A stretch of 64,000 bases of DNA from CAG-411 sp050875145 (GTDB taxonomy: Bacteria; Bacillota; Clostridia; Lachnospirales; Lachnospiraceae): contig JBNMLH010000003.1 of the NCBI GenBank assembly GCA_050875145.1, positions 124,001-188,000 on the forward strand, read 5' to 3'. The number at the start of each line of letters is the position of its first letter. The first letter of the stretch is position 1. The notes beneath the pieces are model-generated. The model searched no databases. It was not told where the DNA came from and saw nothing but the letters and a program-made list of their open reading frames with translations. Positions 27,401-36,035 of this stretch are shown piece by piece. The translations under genes and the position numbers were made by a program.

Positions 27401-27902
27401 ACTGCATCCCAAGCACAAGTTCTTTTCCCCGCTTTCCTGCTTTAAATGGCTCTGCAATAATAACCTCTCTGTTTTCTGCCGCCTTTTTTGCTGCTAATTC
27501 TGTTGACGAAAAAGTAAGCAAATCCTTATTTTGCAATTCGCCATATATGTTAAAAGGATACATCTTTTTTATAGTTCCCTCTGGTGCTAACGCTACAAAC
27601 GCAATTCCTGGATACATCTCCTCTATATCCTGTGCTATAGAATAGAAATCGTTTATCTGCCCATAGTTGCGCCTAACAGAAAAATTCAATACATATGTGT
27701 TGTTAAATACGTTCTTTACTTGATAAGAAATCTCGTTGGCACAATTGTCCACAACAGCTTGTACTTCCTCTCGTCTTGTATTCACTTCAATCTGCTCTAA
27801 CTCTATTACAATAAAAACAGCCATAAAAAAAACAATTCCATAAAAAAGCAGATTCATGATTTTATCTTTTCCAAGCCATTTTGCTTTCTTTTTTCTATCC
27901 AT
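24420..27902 (-). CDS. Hybrid sensor histidine kinase with Cache, PAS, GGDEF, GAF and receiver domains
   Basis: 1160 residues. Order: TM1 (16-35), extracytoplasmic Cache-like sensor (45-250), TM2 (254-279), PAS (300-415), GGDEF (425-585, RLGGDEF intact at 503-509), GAF-like (620-775), HisKA (785-855, H798 in MSHEIRTPMNAIIG), HATPase (900-1020, with DTGIG and GGTGLGLAI), receiver (1040-1160, D1090 in MDIRMPIMNG). No RxxD inhibitory site precedes GGDEF. It is predicted to both phosphorelay and make c-di-GMP. I start at the ATG at 27902 behind AAAGG; a GTG at 27947 is possible. No separate response regulator is adjacent. Confidence 0.88.
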   Translation of the reverse strand: MDRKKKAKWLGKDKIMNLLFYGIVFFMAVFIVIELEQIEVNTRREEVQAVVDNCANEISYQVKNVFNNTYVLNFSVRRNYGQINDFYSIAQDIEEMYPGIAFVALAPEGTIKKMYPFNIYGELQNKDLLTFSSTELAAKKAAENREVIIAEPFKAGKRGKELVLGMQSVYINKANGKKFWGYAVIGIELDYITEQINASLKDYAIKIELNNAKSGRNIYANREKNLINPVVSTIKMPGQDWTISVSPENMWISLTNLILRAIIAAVVSVLVIILIRLIYRDIVRQTELQAALEEEKERYQIAMESSSDTIFEYDIKQDTCTFFGSILNGKKTDGTRMEIANFESKILTGEMFHYQDIEKAIQFFTGERTEPFETRYRFKQEEGQVRYVWLSLKGSVILENGKPIKVIGTTRNIQARKEQEWKRLEERNRDKLTNLYTEEYGRMLIEQYLTAKPKEEECEFFLIGIDHFQQMNDLYGYMFADTILVEVSEMLRGIANAGDICIRLGGDEFILFQKNSNSLKAERTAKEIIKRVGNVYAGENENVSLSCSIGRASTAVFHNYEQMLKYAHLAFSYLKDNEKGKQANYINISDEIEEMMVQSNYNERGISEIIDTNSIRDDDIISFAFGILEKTKDLKSAIYILLARIGKRYELSEIRVIESDLDYLSFRTSYRWCNRNPVGKIEKVVHLENNSLLKKAFNVFEKDGCMEVSPKMIERYEDKMAGLFQGVEGYTSLLCPMWEEGSYKGVMGYVAKEKNREWTSEEKHVFREITKIISTHISRVNADIASKAKSEFLSRMSHEIRTPMNAIIGMTNIAMSSMTNSAKVMDCLEKIDVSTKYLLSLINDILDMSRIESGKMTINNEKFHLDQLLQEIDVLIRPQAEEKELNFIIDSNYTTPLLIGDELRLSQVLINLLGNALKFTPKGGSVTFKVQEALNEEQVSAIFFEVRDTGIGISEENKIRIFEAFEQEKTDTANKYGGTGLGLAISSNLVHLMGGNLEVESEEQKGSAFSFTLTFSTYEEEKLEISKTKESVSLKGKQILVVEDNELNAEIAQTLLEMDECIVTIAYNGAEAVQTYEEKDAYFFDCILMDIRMPIMNGMEATRKIRTSGKEDARSIPIIALSANAFDEDTQKSIECGMNGHVAKPINIDMLHEALYKVLK

Positions 27903-28031
27903 ATAGTTTATATTCCTTTCCATTTGCCGTGCTGTAAAATTAAACACACCTTTTTATTTTACCTTTTTCCCATATATTTATCAAGAACCGTTTTTCTATT
28001 CTTCCATTTTCTAGCATTTTTTCAGCAAAGC

Positions 28032-28078
28032 AAAAAAAGTGTCATCCTAACAATTCATAAATCATCAAGATGACACTT
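28032..28078 (-). terminator. Intrinsic terminator of the aspartate aminotransferase gene
   Basis: A ten-base stem AAGTGTCATC / GATGACACTT with a 22-base loop and a run of seven T on the minus strand, 24 bases past the stop. Confidence 0.75.
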
Positions 28079-28101
28079 CCATCATTTTTCCTATAATTAT
28101 T

Positions 28102-29388
28102 TTATTTACCTTCTAATAACTTTTCTACGCTAACAAGTTTTACGCAAAGCACAAATAAATCGGCTGCCTTAGAAAGTTCCTCTGGTGTAGGTAACGTTGG
28201 GGCAATACGAATATTTGAATCTTTTGGGTCTTTTCCATATGGGAATGTTGCTCCAGCACCAGTCATTACAACACCAGCCTCTTTACATTTTCCCACTACT
28301 GCCTTTGCGCAACCATCTAAAGTCTCAAATGAAATGAAATATCCACCGTTTGGCTTTGTCCATGTAGCTATTCCAAGTCCACCAAGCTCTTTATCAAGAA
28401 CTTCTAATACTGCCTCAAACTTAGGACGAATAATATCTGCCTGCTTTTTCATATGTGCTTTTATTCCATTTACATCTTTCAAAAACTTAACGTGACGCAA
28501 CTGGTTAATCTTATCATGTCCAATTGTCTGCAATGTCAAGTATTTCTTAATATCTGCAATATTTGCTGTAGAAGTAGAAATTGCAGCTACACCTGAACCT
28601 GGGAATGTAACTTTTGAGGTAGATGCAAACTGATATACCATATCTGGATTTCCAGCCTTCTCACATTCTTCTAAGATATTTAAAATTTCATCCTGCTTTT
28701 CTTCATAAATATGATGTACACAATATGCATTATCCCAAAAGATGCGAAAATCCTTTGCGGCAGGCTTCAATGCAGCAAAACGACGAACTGTTTCATCGGA
28801 ATAAGAAATTCCCTGTGGATTTGAATACTTTGGAACACACCAAATACCCTTTACCGTTTCATCTTCCTGAACATATTTCTCTACCATATCCATATCTGGT
28901 CCATTTTCAGTCATAGGAATAGAAATCATTTCAATTCCAAAGCTTTCTGTAATAGCAAAATGTCTGTCATATCCAGGTACTGGACAAAGGAATTTTACTT
29001 TATCTAATTTACACCATGGTGTACTTCCAAGAACACCATGAAGCATAGAACGAACAATGGTATCGTACATAATGTTAAGGCTGGAGTTACCATATACAAT
29101 CACATTTTCTGGTTTTGCCCCTACCATATCAGCCATTAACTTTTTCGCCTCTGGAATACCGTCTAAAACGCCATAATTTCTACAATCTGTTCCATTTTCT
29201 GCCTTTAAAACAGAATCCTGATTTAAAAGGCTCATCATAGGCATTGATAAATCTAACTGAGCTGCTGCTGGCTTACCTCTTGACATATCCAATGCAAGAT
29301 TTAATGCCTTAGCATCTTCATACTGCTTTTCCAAGTCTCCCTTTAAAGCTAAAAGTTCCTCTTTGCTCATCTCTGTGTACGTTTTCAT
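28102..29388 (-). CDS. Aspartate aminotransferase, class Ic (MocR-like group)
   Basis: A 428-residue PLP enzyme of the Asp_aminotransf (class Ic) family, transferring amino groups between aspartate and 2-oxoglutarate. Seen: DMSRGKPAAAQLDLS near 38, CRNYGVLDGIPEAKKLMA, GNSSLNIMYDT, PVPGYDRHFAI, DNAYCVHH, and the PLP lysine in STSKVTFPGSGVAA. The ATG at 29388 has GGAGG 6 bases upstream; the earlier TTG (29394) is not needed. Own terminator follows. The N-terminal helix KEELLALKGDLEKQYEDAKA is usual for this class. Confidence 0.9.
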   Translation of the reverse strand: MKTYTEMSKEELLALKGDLEKQYEDAKALNLALDMSRGKPAAAQLDLSMPMMSLLNQDSVLKAENGTDCRNYGVLDGIPEAKKLMADMVGAKPENVIVYGNSSLNIMYDTIVRSMLHGVLGSTPWCKLDKVKFLCPVPGYDRHFAITESFGIEMISIPMTENGPDMDMVEKYVQEDETVKGIWCVPKYSNPQGISYSDETVRRFAALKPAAKDFRIFWDNAYCVHHIYEEKQDEILNILEECEKAGNPDMVYQFASTSKVTFPGSGVAAISTSTANIADIKKYLTLQTIGHDKINQLRHVKFLKDVNGIKAHMKKQADIIRPKFEAVLEVLDKELGGLGIATWTKPNGGYFISFETLDGCAKAVVGKCKEAGVVMTGAGATFPYGKDPKDSNIRIAPTLPTPEELSKAADLFVLCVKLVSVEKLLEGK

Positions 29389-29514
29389 ATGCAACCTCCT
29401 ACAGTAAATACGTTATCTTGTTCCATCTTATTGTATCTAAAGCATTCATTTCTATAATATAAAATGACTGCCCCTTTACATACTAAAACCTTACTTATTT
29501 TATGGTATTCCTGT

Positions 29515-30285
29515 TTACTTGTCAATATGATATGCCATATTTTTTTGCTGCCAACAAACCAAACATCTTCCAATTCTACGGGGAATGTGCACGAAAAATT
29601 TGTAAAACAGACCTGGAACAAGTAAATTTTTCTTTCCATTCAATTCCTTTACCACTTTATTTGCAACCGTCCGCGGCGACATCGCAAATACATTGTCCCG
29701 TCTTCCTGCCTTTTTCGAAAATCCTGTATTTACCGCCCCCGGGCAAACCGTAAGTACGCGAATACCTTCCGATTTTAACTCTATTTCCAATGCCTGTGAC
29801 AAAGATAATACAAATGCCTTAGTTGCATAATAAAGTGCTGTATATGGTCCCGGATGATACGCTCCTGTAGATGCAATATTAATTATGATACCCTTTTTTC
29901 TTTTTTTCATTTCATTTGCACACAACCAGCATAATTTACTAAGGGCAATCATATTTACCTTTGCCATATCTTCTAACTGTTGCAGATTTTCTTCTAAAAA
30001 TTTTCCAACATAACCATATCCCGCATTATTTACTAATATATCAATTGCAATCTCTCTGTTTTTGCACCATTCCAACAATTTCTCTTCTACCTCTTTTTGA
30101 GATAAGTCCATTTTTATGCACCAAACATCAATGGAGTATTTTTCTCGTAATTTATCTGCCACACTTTTTAACTGTCTCTCATCCCTTCCTATCAAAATCA
30201 AATTGTCTCCTTCTTTTGCAAAAGCGATAGCAAATTCCTTTCCAATCCCTCCACTTGCTCCCGTAATTAATACATTTCTTTTCAC
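29515..30285 (-). CDS. Short-chain dehydrogenase/reductase
   Basis: 256 residues of Rossmann-fold SDR. The NAD(P) motif is TGASGGIGKEFA (8-19), with VNNAGYGY, the catalytic Ser in INIASTG and YYATK (Tyr/Lys). The basic residue after beta-2 (IGRDER) suggests NADP. The C-terminal stretch LVPGLFYKFFVHIPRRIGRCLV fits the YqjQ/DltE-like group that works near membrane lipids. The GTG start follows the stop of the carboxypeptidase gene directly, with no gap, and has AAAGGAG 11 bases upstream. The substrate is unknown. Confidence 0.88.
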   Translation of the reverse strand: MKRNVLITGASGGIGKEFAIAFAKEGDNLILIGRDERQLKSVADKLREKYSIDVWCIKMDLSQKEVEEKLLEWCKNREIAIDILVNNAGYGYVGKFLEENLQQLEDMAKVNMIALSKLCWLCANEMKKRKKGIIINIASTGAYHPGPYTALYYATKAFVLSLSQALEIELKSEGIRVLTVCPGAVNTGFSKKAGRRDNVFAMSPRTVANKVVKELNGKKNLLVPGLFYKFFVHIPRRIGRCLVCWQQKNMAYHIDK

Positions 30286-31494
30286 TTAATCATCTGCTCC
30301 TTTCAACAGGAAAAAATCCATAACTCCTTCCCTTAAATAATCAGTATATTTTGCTTTCTCCACATTTTCAACTGCCACAACAGAAATTTCTCCTATTTTC
30401 TTTTCTCCATAATAGTATATAATCTTTCCCAACTCCGCACCTTTCTTTATTGGAGCTACAATCGGTTCATTCCAAATCATCTTCTTGTCAATAGAATCTG
30501 CACTTTCCCCTACCGTACATATATAAGAAAAACTTCCCTTGGGTTCCACACAAATAACATCCTTTTTCCCTTTTTTTATATCTACCTTCTTTCCTTTTAA
30601 CGATTTGTTTTCATCACAATATAATTTACAATTTGCAAAACCATAATCCAATAATTTTGCTGCTTCTTTAAAACGCGAATTAGGCTCTGGTGCAGCCATA
30701 ACTACTGCAATCATATTCATCCCATTCCTTTGTGCGGTTGCACTCAAACAATATTTTGCCTTACTTGTAGAACCTGTTTTCAACCCAGTAATACCATTAT
30801 ATGTACGAACAAGTTTATTTGTATTCGATAATCCAAATTCTTTTTCGCCTCTTTTTGTCACATGCATAATCGTATCCATCCATATAGTAGTAAATTCCGT
30901 TATTTCCGGGTGATTCATAATCAGTGCTCTAGACATCAATGCAATATCATAAGCAGTTGAATAATGCTCCTTCTCTGTAACTCCATCATCCAATCCACAA
31001 CAATTAACAAAATGTGTGTGTTCCATTCCTAATTCCTTTGCCCTTTGGTTCATCTTTTCAACAAAAGCATCTTCTGAACCAGAAATAAATTCTGCCATAG
31101 CCACACATGCGTCATTCGCACTGGAAACTGTAATACATTTAATCATATCTTTTACAGTTTGTATCTCCCCAGCTTCCAAAAACACCTGTGAGCCACCCAT
31201 ACTTGCTGCATATTCGCTTACGGTCACTTCTTTTTCCATGCTTATTTTCTTTTCATCTAATGCTTCAAAAATGAGTAAAAGTGTCATAATCTTAGTGATA
31301 CTAGCTGGCATCAGTTCCTTATCCTTGTCTCTTTCACATATTATCTTTCCCGTACTTCCCTCCATCAAAACATAAGACTTAGCCTCTAGAGTTAATTGCG
31401 ATGTTTCCGTCTCCTCTGCTCGCACATCCATCCCTTTAAAAAAAACACCAAAAAATATTGTTACACTAACTATAATTGCCACTATTCTCTTCAA
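30286..31494 (-). CDS. D-alanyl-D-alanine carboxypeptidase (PBP5/DacF type)
   Basis: 402 residues. Signal peptide (1-26, ending VRAEE), then the S11 peptidase: SxxK as SITK (about 63), SxN as SSANDAC (about 122), KTG as GLKTGSTSKAK (about 222). The C-terminal PBP5 domain and an end rich in charged residues follow. It trims the terminal D-Ala of peptidoglycan stem peptides outside the membrane. The start is TTG, with GGTGA 6 bases before it; no ATG fits. Sporulation-specific DacF or a vegetative enzyme cannot be decided. Coupled to the SDR gene downstream. Confidence 0.93.
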   Translation of the reverse strand: MKRIVAIIVSVTIFFGVFFKGMDVRAEETETSQLTLEAKSYVLMEGSTGKIICERDKDKELMPASITKIMTLLLIFEALDEKKISMEKEVTVSEYAASMGGSQVFLEAGEIQTVKDMIKCITVSSANDACVAMAEFISGSEDAFVEKMNQRAKELGMEHTHFVNCCGLDDGVTEKEHYSTAYDIALMSRALIMNHPEITEFTTIWMDTIMHVTKRGEKEFGLSNTNKLVRTYNGITGLKTGSTSKAKYCLSATAQRNGMNMIAVVMAAPEPNSRFKEAAKLLDYGFANCKLYCDENKSLKGKKVDIKKGKKDVICVEPKGSFSYICTVGESADSIDKKMIWNEPIVAPIKKGAELGKIIYYYGEKKIGEISVVAVENVEKAKYTDYLREGVMDFFLLKGADD

Positions 31495-31602
31495 TTAAAA
31501 TCACCGTTTTTTACTATTCTATACTAAAATACTCAAATTATTCTTTAAACCCGAAGTATATATTCATCATAAAATTTTTACTTACCTTTCCATAAAAAGG
31601 AA

Positions 31603-31633
31603 ATAGACATACCAATTATTTTGATATGTCTAT
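31603..31633 (-). terminator. Weak hairpin downstream of the 76-residue gene
   Basis: ATAGACATA and TATGTCTAT pair across a 13-base loop, followed on the minus strand by TTTCCTTTTT. It lies about 120 bases past the small gene's stop. The rest of 31495-31752 is AT-rich, with nothing recognised. Confidence 0.4.
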
Positions 31634-31752
31634 ACTCCAATATAATTTATGACCTTCCTGATTACAATTTTTATTTTATCCAAAGAATTTTATAAACTTT
31701 TCAAATATTAAACATCTACATTTATCTTATTAAATCAAAATATAACCCTTTC

Positions 31753-31983
31753 TTATCCTTCTTTTTGAAATGGAACCTCATAAATATACTTTATTAATTC
31801 CTTCACTTGTGCACCAGTAAATTCCATATCACTCTTCAAAAAATCATTTGCAATCACAATCGCCTTCTGATACATCTCAGCCTCATAATCACGGCCTTTT
31901 AAAACTTGTCTGTATATCTTTCTATCATTGTCAATTGTATGATCCAAATATCGAATAATTCCGTTAAATTCTTCTTGTTTCAT
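31753..31983 (-). CDS. Small soluble protein of unknown function
   Basis: 76 residues, mostly helical, with an acidic/basic mix (IDNDRKIYRQVLKGRDYEAEMYQKAI) and no membrane segment. I do not recognise the family. A GGGGGG ribosome site 7 bases before the ATG and coding-like composition argue that it is real. Just upstream is a short inverted repeat TTGTC-TAAAC-GACAA (32000-32014), a possible operator. It stands alone, with long AT-rich gaps on both sides (no gene seen in 31984-32221). Confidence 0.6.
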   Translation of the reverse strand: MKQEEFNGIIRYLDHTIDNDRKIYRQVLKGRDYEAEMYQKAIVIANDFLKSDMEFTGAQVKELIKYIYEVPFQKEG

Positions 31984-32221
31984 ACCGATTCCCCCCTATT
32001 TGTCTAAACGACAATTTAATTCACAAACAATGCTATCACATAATAGTGTTTAAAATCTTAACTCTAAATCTCCTATCTACATTCATCATCGTCTATCACC
32101 TAATATTATTGTATTACAAAACACCTAAAAGTGCAATTTTCTTTTTTTAAATACAATAAAGGCATGAATCGCAAACTTGCTTAACTATACGAGCCGTTTA
32201 CAATTCACACCTTCTAAACAG

Positions 32222-32818
32222 TCATAAATTATTCTTTTTTATAATCCATTTTATAATGGATATATTAACGTAACCTTCCATATAGGCACCCAACAACAAA
32301 CATCCCATAACAATTACAGAACAGAAAACTATATTCTTTATTCTACCACATTGCTTTTTATCCATTTTCCATACGAGGTGCCGTCTGGAAATCAAAAAAA
32401 ACGCGGTTGCCAATTCTACTGTCAAATAGCAAATTCCCTGCGGAAAAAAAAGCATTCCCCAGAATATAATTCCTTTGATTCCACATTTTTGAAGTAATGT
32501 TCCCAATAGCAATCCTCGCATCATTCCTTTGAAAAAGAAATAACAAAAATACATTACCAAGAAATAGGTAACACCCGAAAACAAAATAAGCAACATCCAC
32601 TTTTTTATTTGATAAATAAAGCAGGACTGTATATAAATTCCATTTCCTTTTGATATTTGTTTCACCATCTGAAACACCTTATGCAACGAAACTTCATAAT
32701 AAGGCTGAAGCTGTGAATAGAATAGGATAGATATTAAAATACCGCACATTCCGCCCCAAAAAAGCCATGAAACGATATAAAACATATAATTTTTTTTAAT
32801 TGCAATACGTTTTGACAC
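32222..32818 (-). CDS. spoIIM: Stage II sporulation protein M
   Basis: 198 residues with about five membrane helices. The SpoIIM pattern is visible in GMLFFPQGICYLTVELATA and the C-terminal LLLGAYMEGYVN. SpoIIM joins SpoIID and SpoIIP in the mother cell to remodel peptidoglycan during engulfment. I take the GTG at 32818, which has GAGG 6 bases upstream; the GTG at 32836 would be only a few bases from the predicted transcript start. nudF directly upstream is the same neighbour as in Bacillus, which supports the call. Confidence 0.8.
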   Translation of the reverse strand: MSKRIAIKKNYMFYIVSWLFWGGMCGILISILFYSQLQPYYEVSLHKVFQMVKQISKGNGIYIQSCFIYQIKKWMLLILFSGVTYFLVMYFCYFFFKGMMRGLLLGTLLQKCGIKGIIFWGMLFFPQGICYLTVELATAFFLISRRHLVWKMDKKQCGRIKNIVFCSVIVMGCLLLGAYMEGYVNISIIKWIIKKNNL

Positions 32819-32847
32819 TTGCAACCTCAAATCCACTCTTTTAATCT

Positions 32848-32876
32848 ATTCTATGATGCCATACTATGTTTCATAC
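32848..32876 (-). promoter_or_regulatory. Candidate sigma-E promoter of spoIIM
   Basis: The minus strand carries CATAGAAT (32855-32848), seven of eight bases of the sigma-E -10 consensus, and a weak -35 GTATGAA (32876-32870) 14 bases upstream. It lies just after the nudF stop. spoIIM is a sigma-E gene in Bacillus. Confidence 0.45.
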
Positions 32877-32879
32877 AAG

Positions 32880-33416
32880 TTATTTTTGACCGCTTTTTCT
32901 TGCATAAGCTAATAACGCTGATACTGTTTTTGAATCCTGAATAGTTCCATCATCTATCATTTGTAACAATTCATCCAAATCATATTCATAGCAGTCAACA
33001 AACTCATCTGCATCCAAATGCTGTTCTTTTTTCTGTTTTACCTTACCGCAATAAATTCCAATTTTTTCATTACAAAACGCAACCGTTGTATATATGTCTA
33101 GTAAGTGTTGCGTATCTTCCACAATATATCCTGTTTCTTCTTCTAATTCTCTGATCGCAGCCTGGCAAAAATCTTCACCTTCGTTTATGCCTCCTGCTGG
33201 TATCTCTAATGTATAACGCTCCAAAGCATTTCTATACTGACGAACCATTAATATTTTACCATCTTCTGTTTCTGCAACAAATGCCGCAGCACCTTTATGG
33301 TCAATAAAATCCCAGTCCGCTTCTGCTCCATTGGGTAATAACATTCGGTCTGTATAAAAAGAGGTAATTTTCCCCTTATGTACCAGTGTTCGACCTAATC
33401 TTTTATAATTTCCCAT
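32880..33416 (-). CDS. nudF: ADP-ribose pyrophosphatase (NUDIX hydrolase)
   Basis: 178 residues. The Nudix box GGINEGEDFCQAAIRELEEETGY (about 74-96) carries all the GX5EX7REXXEEXG residues. N-terminal KRLGRTLVHKGKITSFYTDRMLLPNG is typical of NudF enzymes, which split ADP-ribose to AMP and ribose 5-phosphate. GGGGTGG precedes the ATG. It follows proC and precedes spoIIM; the nudF-spoIIM pair is conserved in spore-formers. Confidence 0.9.
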   Translation of the reverse strand: MGNYKRLGRTLVHKGKITSFYTDRMLLPNGAEADWDFIDHKGAAAFVAETEDGKILMVRQYRNALERYTLEIPAGGINEGEDFCQAAIRELEEETGYIVEDTQHLLDIYTTVAFCNEKIGIYCGKVKQKKEQHLDADEFVDCYEYDLDELLQMIDDGTIQDSKTVSALLAYARKSGQK

Positions 33417-33447
33417 TTTAAAACCACCCCTATTATTATCTTATTAC

Positions 33448-34248
33448 TTATTTTTTGAATGATGTTGATTTCTCATAACATGCATCCGCAGCTTTAATAA
33501 TTGCGCTTCTAAAACCACTCTCCTCCAATGCAGAAACAGCTGCAATCGTAGTTCCTGCTGGAGAACAAACCTGATCTTTCAATACACCCGGATGTTCCTT
33601 GGTTTCTAAAACCATCTTTGCGGACCCAAGCACTGTTTGAGCAGCAAACACATAAGCCTTATCCCTTGGAATACCATATTTTACTGCGCTATCAGCTAAA
33701 GCTTCAATAAACATATATACATAAGCTGGGGAACTTCCACTTGCACATACAACCGCATTCATCAATTCTTCAGAAACAATTTCATACTTTCCAAAAGAAT
33801 CAAAAAATTGACATACTAATGATTTTTCTTCTTCTGAAAAAGCATCCTCTGAAAAGCAAATTCCACTCATACCTTCATTTACTAATGCTGGAGTATTTGG
33901 CATTGCCCGAACAATCTTTTTATCCTCTCCAAAATACTTCTTGTAGTGAGAAATTGCAATTCCTGGTGCAATTGAAATGACTACATGGTCTGTTGTAATC
34001 TCATCCTTTATTTCTTCCAATACTCCGTCTAAATATTGTGGCTTCACTGCTAACACAACATACTTTACATTTTTCACTAATTCAGTATTGGATGCAGCAT
34101 AGGAAATACCAGTTTTTCCTTTTACCTCTTCTAATTTTTCTTTGTTTACGTCTGTATAAAGCAATGTAGATTTCTCCATTGCATTAGAAGCACCTTTTAA
34201 CATTGCATATCCCATATTTCCTGTTCCAATAAATCCTAAAACTGCCAT
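33448..34248 (-). CDS. proC: Pyrroline-5-carboxylate reductase
   Basis: 266 residues. The last step of proline synthesis, reducing P5C with NAD(P)H. N-terminal Rossmann motif GFIGTGNMGYAMLKG, AVKPQYLDGVLEEI, VRAMPNTPALVNEG and the C-terminal CSPAGTTIAAVSALEESGFRSAII signature (residues 229-252) are all present. AAAGGTTGG precedes the ATG. It is upstream of nudF with a 31-base gap. proB is in the window as well, proA is not. Confidence 0.95.
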   Translation of the reverse strand: MAVLGFIGTGNMGYAMLKGASNAMEKSTLLYTDVNKEKLEEVKGKTGISYAASNTELVKNVKYVVLAVKPQYLDGVLEEIKDEITTDHVVISIAPGIAISHYKKYFGEDKKIVRAMPNTPALVNEGMSGICFSEDAFSEEEKSLVCQFFDSFGKYEIVSEELMNAVVCASGSSPAYVYMFIEALADSAVKYGIPRDKAYVFAAQTVLGSAKMVLETKEHPGVLKDQVCSPAGTTIAAVSALEESGFRSAIIKAADACYEKSTSFKK

Positions 34249-34360
34249 TTTTATCCAACCTTTCTCTTATTAAAATTATGCTTATATTTATAGTACCTCA
34301 TAAAAAACAGAAAGTAAAGCCATTCAAAAAACTTTGGCTCATTACACACGTAAACAAAAA

Positions 34361-34399
34361 AGAAAAGTATTGAAAATCTTTCCTTTTCAATACTTTTCT
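34361..34399 (-). terminator. Intrinsic terminator of rny
   Basis: A perfect 16-base stem AGAAAAGTATTGAAAA with a 7-base loop, followed by TTTTTTG on the minus strand, 20 bases past the rny stop. Confidence 0.85.
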
Positions 34400-34418
34400 A
34401 TATTCTGCGTTACGCTAT

Positions 34419-35984
34419 TTACTTAGCGTAATCAGTTACTCTTGATTCTCGAATCACATTCACTTTAATCTGACCAGGATATTCCATCTGTTCTTCAATC
34501 TGCTTAGAAATGTTACGAGCTAATAATACCATATCTGAATCATTAACTTGCTCAGGCACAACCATAATTCGTACCTCTCTACCTGCTTGAATTGCAAAGG
34601 ATTTATCCACACCCTTAAAGCTATTCGTAATATCTTCTAACTGTTTTAATCTGTTTGTATATGTTTCTAAAGTTTCTCTTCTTGCTCCCGGACGGGCTGC
34701 CGAAATTGCATCTGCTGCTTGCACAAGACATGCAATCAAACTTTGAGGCTCTACATCTCCGTGATGTGCCTCAACAGCATTGATAATCAAAGGCGGTTCT
34801 TTATATTTACGGCATAGGCTTACACCTAATTCTATATGTGAACCTTCCATCTCACGATCAACAGCCTTACCAATATCGTGCAATAAACCAGCTCGCTTCG
34901 CCATTCTAACATCTAAACCAATCTCACCTGCAAGTAAACCAGACAAATGAGCTACCTCAATAGAATGTTTTAATGCATTTTGACCATAGCTTGTACGAAA
35001 TCTCAATTTTCCAAGTAATCGAACCAACTCAGGATGAATACCATGAACACCAACTTCTAATGTGGCCTCCTCGCCTTCTTCCTTTATCATAATTTCGACT
35101 TCTCTTTGTGCCTTTTCAACCATCTCTTCAATTCTGGCTGGATGAATACGTCCGTCTACAATAAGCTTCTCTAACGCAATTCTTGCGACTTCACGTCTGA
35201 CAGGATCAAAACCGGATAAAATTACAGCTTCCGGTGTATCATCAATAATCAGGTCAACACCAGTTAGAGTTTCCAAAGTTCGGATATTTCTACCCTCACG
35301 ACCAATAATACGTCCCTTCATTTCATCATTAGGCAATTGCACCACTGAAATTGTAGTCTCAGATACATGATCAACCGCACACTTTTGAATTGCTGTTACA
35401 ACATAATCTTTGGCTTTTTTATCAGCCTCTTCCTTTGCACGACTTTCCATTTCTTTAATCATTACAGCAGTTTCGTGCTTTACTTCGTCTTCAACAGTTT
35501 TTAAAAGATACTCTTTCGCTTCTTCGGAGGTCAATCCGGAAATCTTCTCCAACTCATGTAATTGCTGATCGTGCAATTCCTGTGTACGCTCTTTGATACG
35601 TCCGAGCTCCACTTCCCTCTCGTTGAGTTTTCCTTCCTTCTTTTCAAGTGCTTCCATTTTTCGATCAAGGTTTTCCTCCTTGCTCAAAACACGCTTTTCA
35701 TATCGCTGTACTTCCGCACGTCTTTCTTTTACTTCTCGATCCACTTCGTTTTTGGTCTTTAGGGCAGCTTCCTGTGCTTCTATCTTCGCCTCTTTTTTCA
35801 AAGTAACTGCCTCTTTAATTGCAGCATCTTTAATTTCACGAGCCTTTTCTTCTGCACTTCCTACCGTAGCTTCATAATTCTTAATTCTATTAGAAATAGC
35901 TAATTTCCAAGAAACAAAAGCGGTGATAACGAGTAAAATAAGAACAATAGCACAGATTACAGCAACTAGTACTGGATTGTCCAC
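34419..35984 (-). CDS. rny: Ribonuclease Y
   Basis: 521 residues. N-terminal membrane helix (5-27), long coiled coil (about 30-205), KH domain with GRIIGREGRNIRTLETLTGVD (about 230-250), then the HD domain with HSIEVAHLSGLLAGEIGLD, LLHDIGKAVD and NAVEAHHGDVE. It is the main endonuclease starting mRNA decay in many Firmicutes, held at the membrane. Length is standard. A strong promoter at 36036-36064 and a perfect terminator make it a single-gene unit. Confidence 0.96.
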   Translation of the reverse strand: MDNPVLVAVICAIVLILLVITAFVSWKLAISNRIKNYEATVGSAEEKAREIKDAAIKEAVTLKKEAKIEAQEAALKTKNEVDREVKERRAEVQRYEKRVLSKEENLDRKMEALEKKEGKLNEREVELGRIKERTQELHDQQLHELEKISGLTSEEAKEYLLKTVEDEVKHETAVMIKEMESRAKEEADKKAKDYVVTAIQKCAVDHVSETTISVVQLPNDEMKGRIIGREGRNIRTLETLTGVDLIIDDTPEAVILSGFDPVRREVARIALEKLIVDGRIHPARIEEMVEKAQREVEIMIKEEGEEATLEVGVHGIHPELVRLLGKLRFRTSYGQNALKHSIEVAHLSGLLAGEIGLDVRMAKRAGLLHDIGKAVDREMEGSHIELGVSLCRKYKEPPLIINAVEAHHGDVEPQSLIACLVQAADAISAARPGARRETLETYTNRLKQLEDITNSFKGVDKSFAIQAGREVRIMVVPEQVNDSDMVLLARNISKQIEEQMEYPGQIKVNVIRESRVTDYAK

Positions 35985-36035
35985 ACTCGAACACCTCCCT
36001 ATTCATTTTTTCACTGTGCATAACACAACATATTA

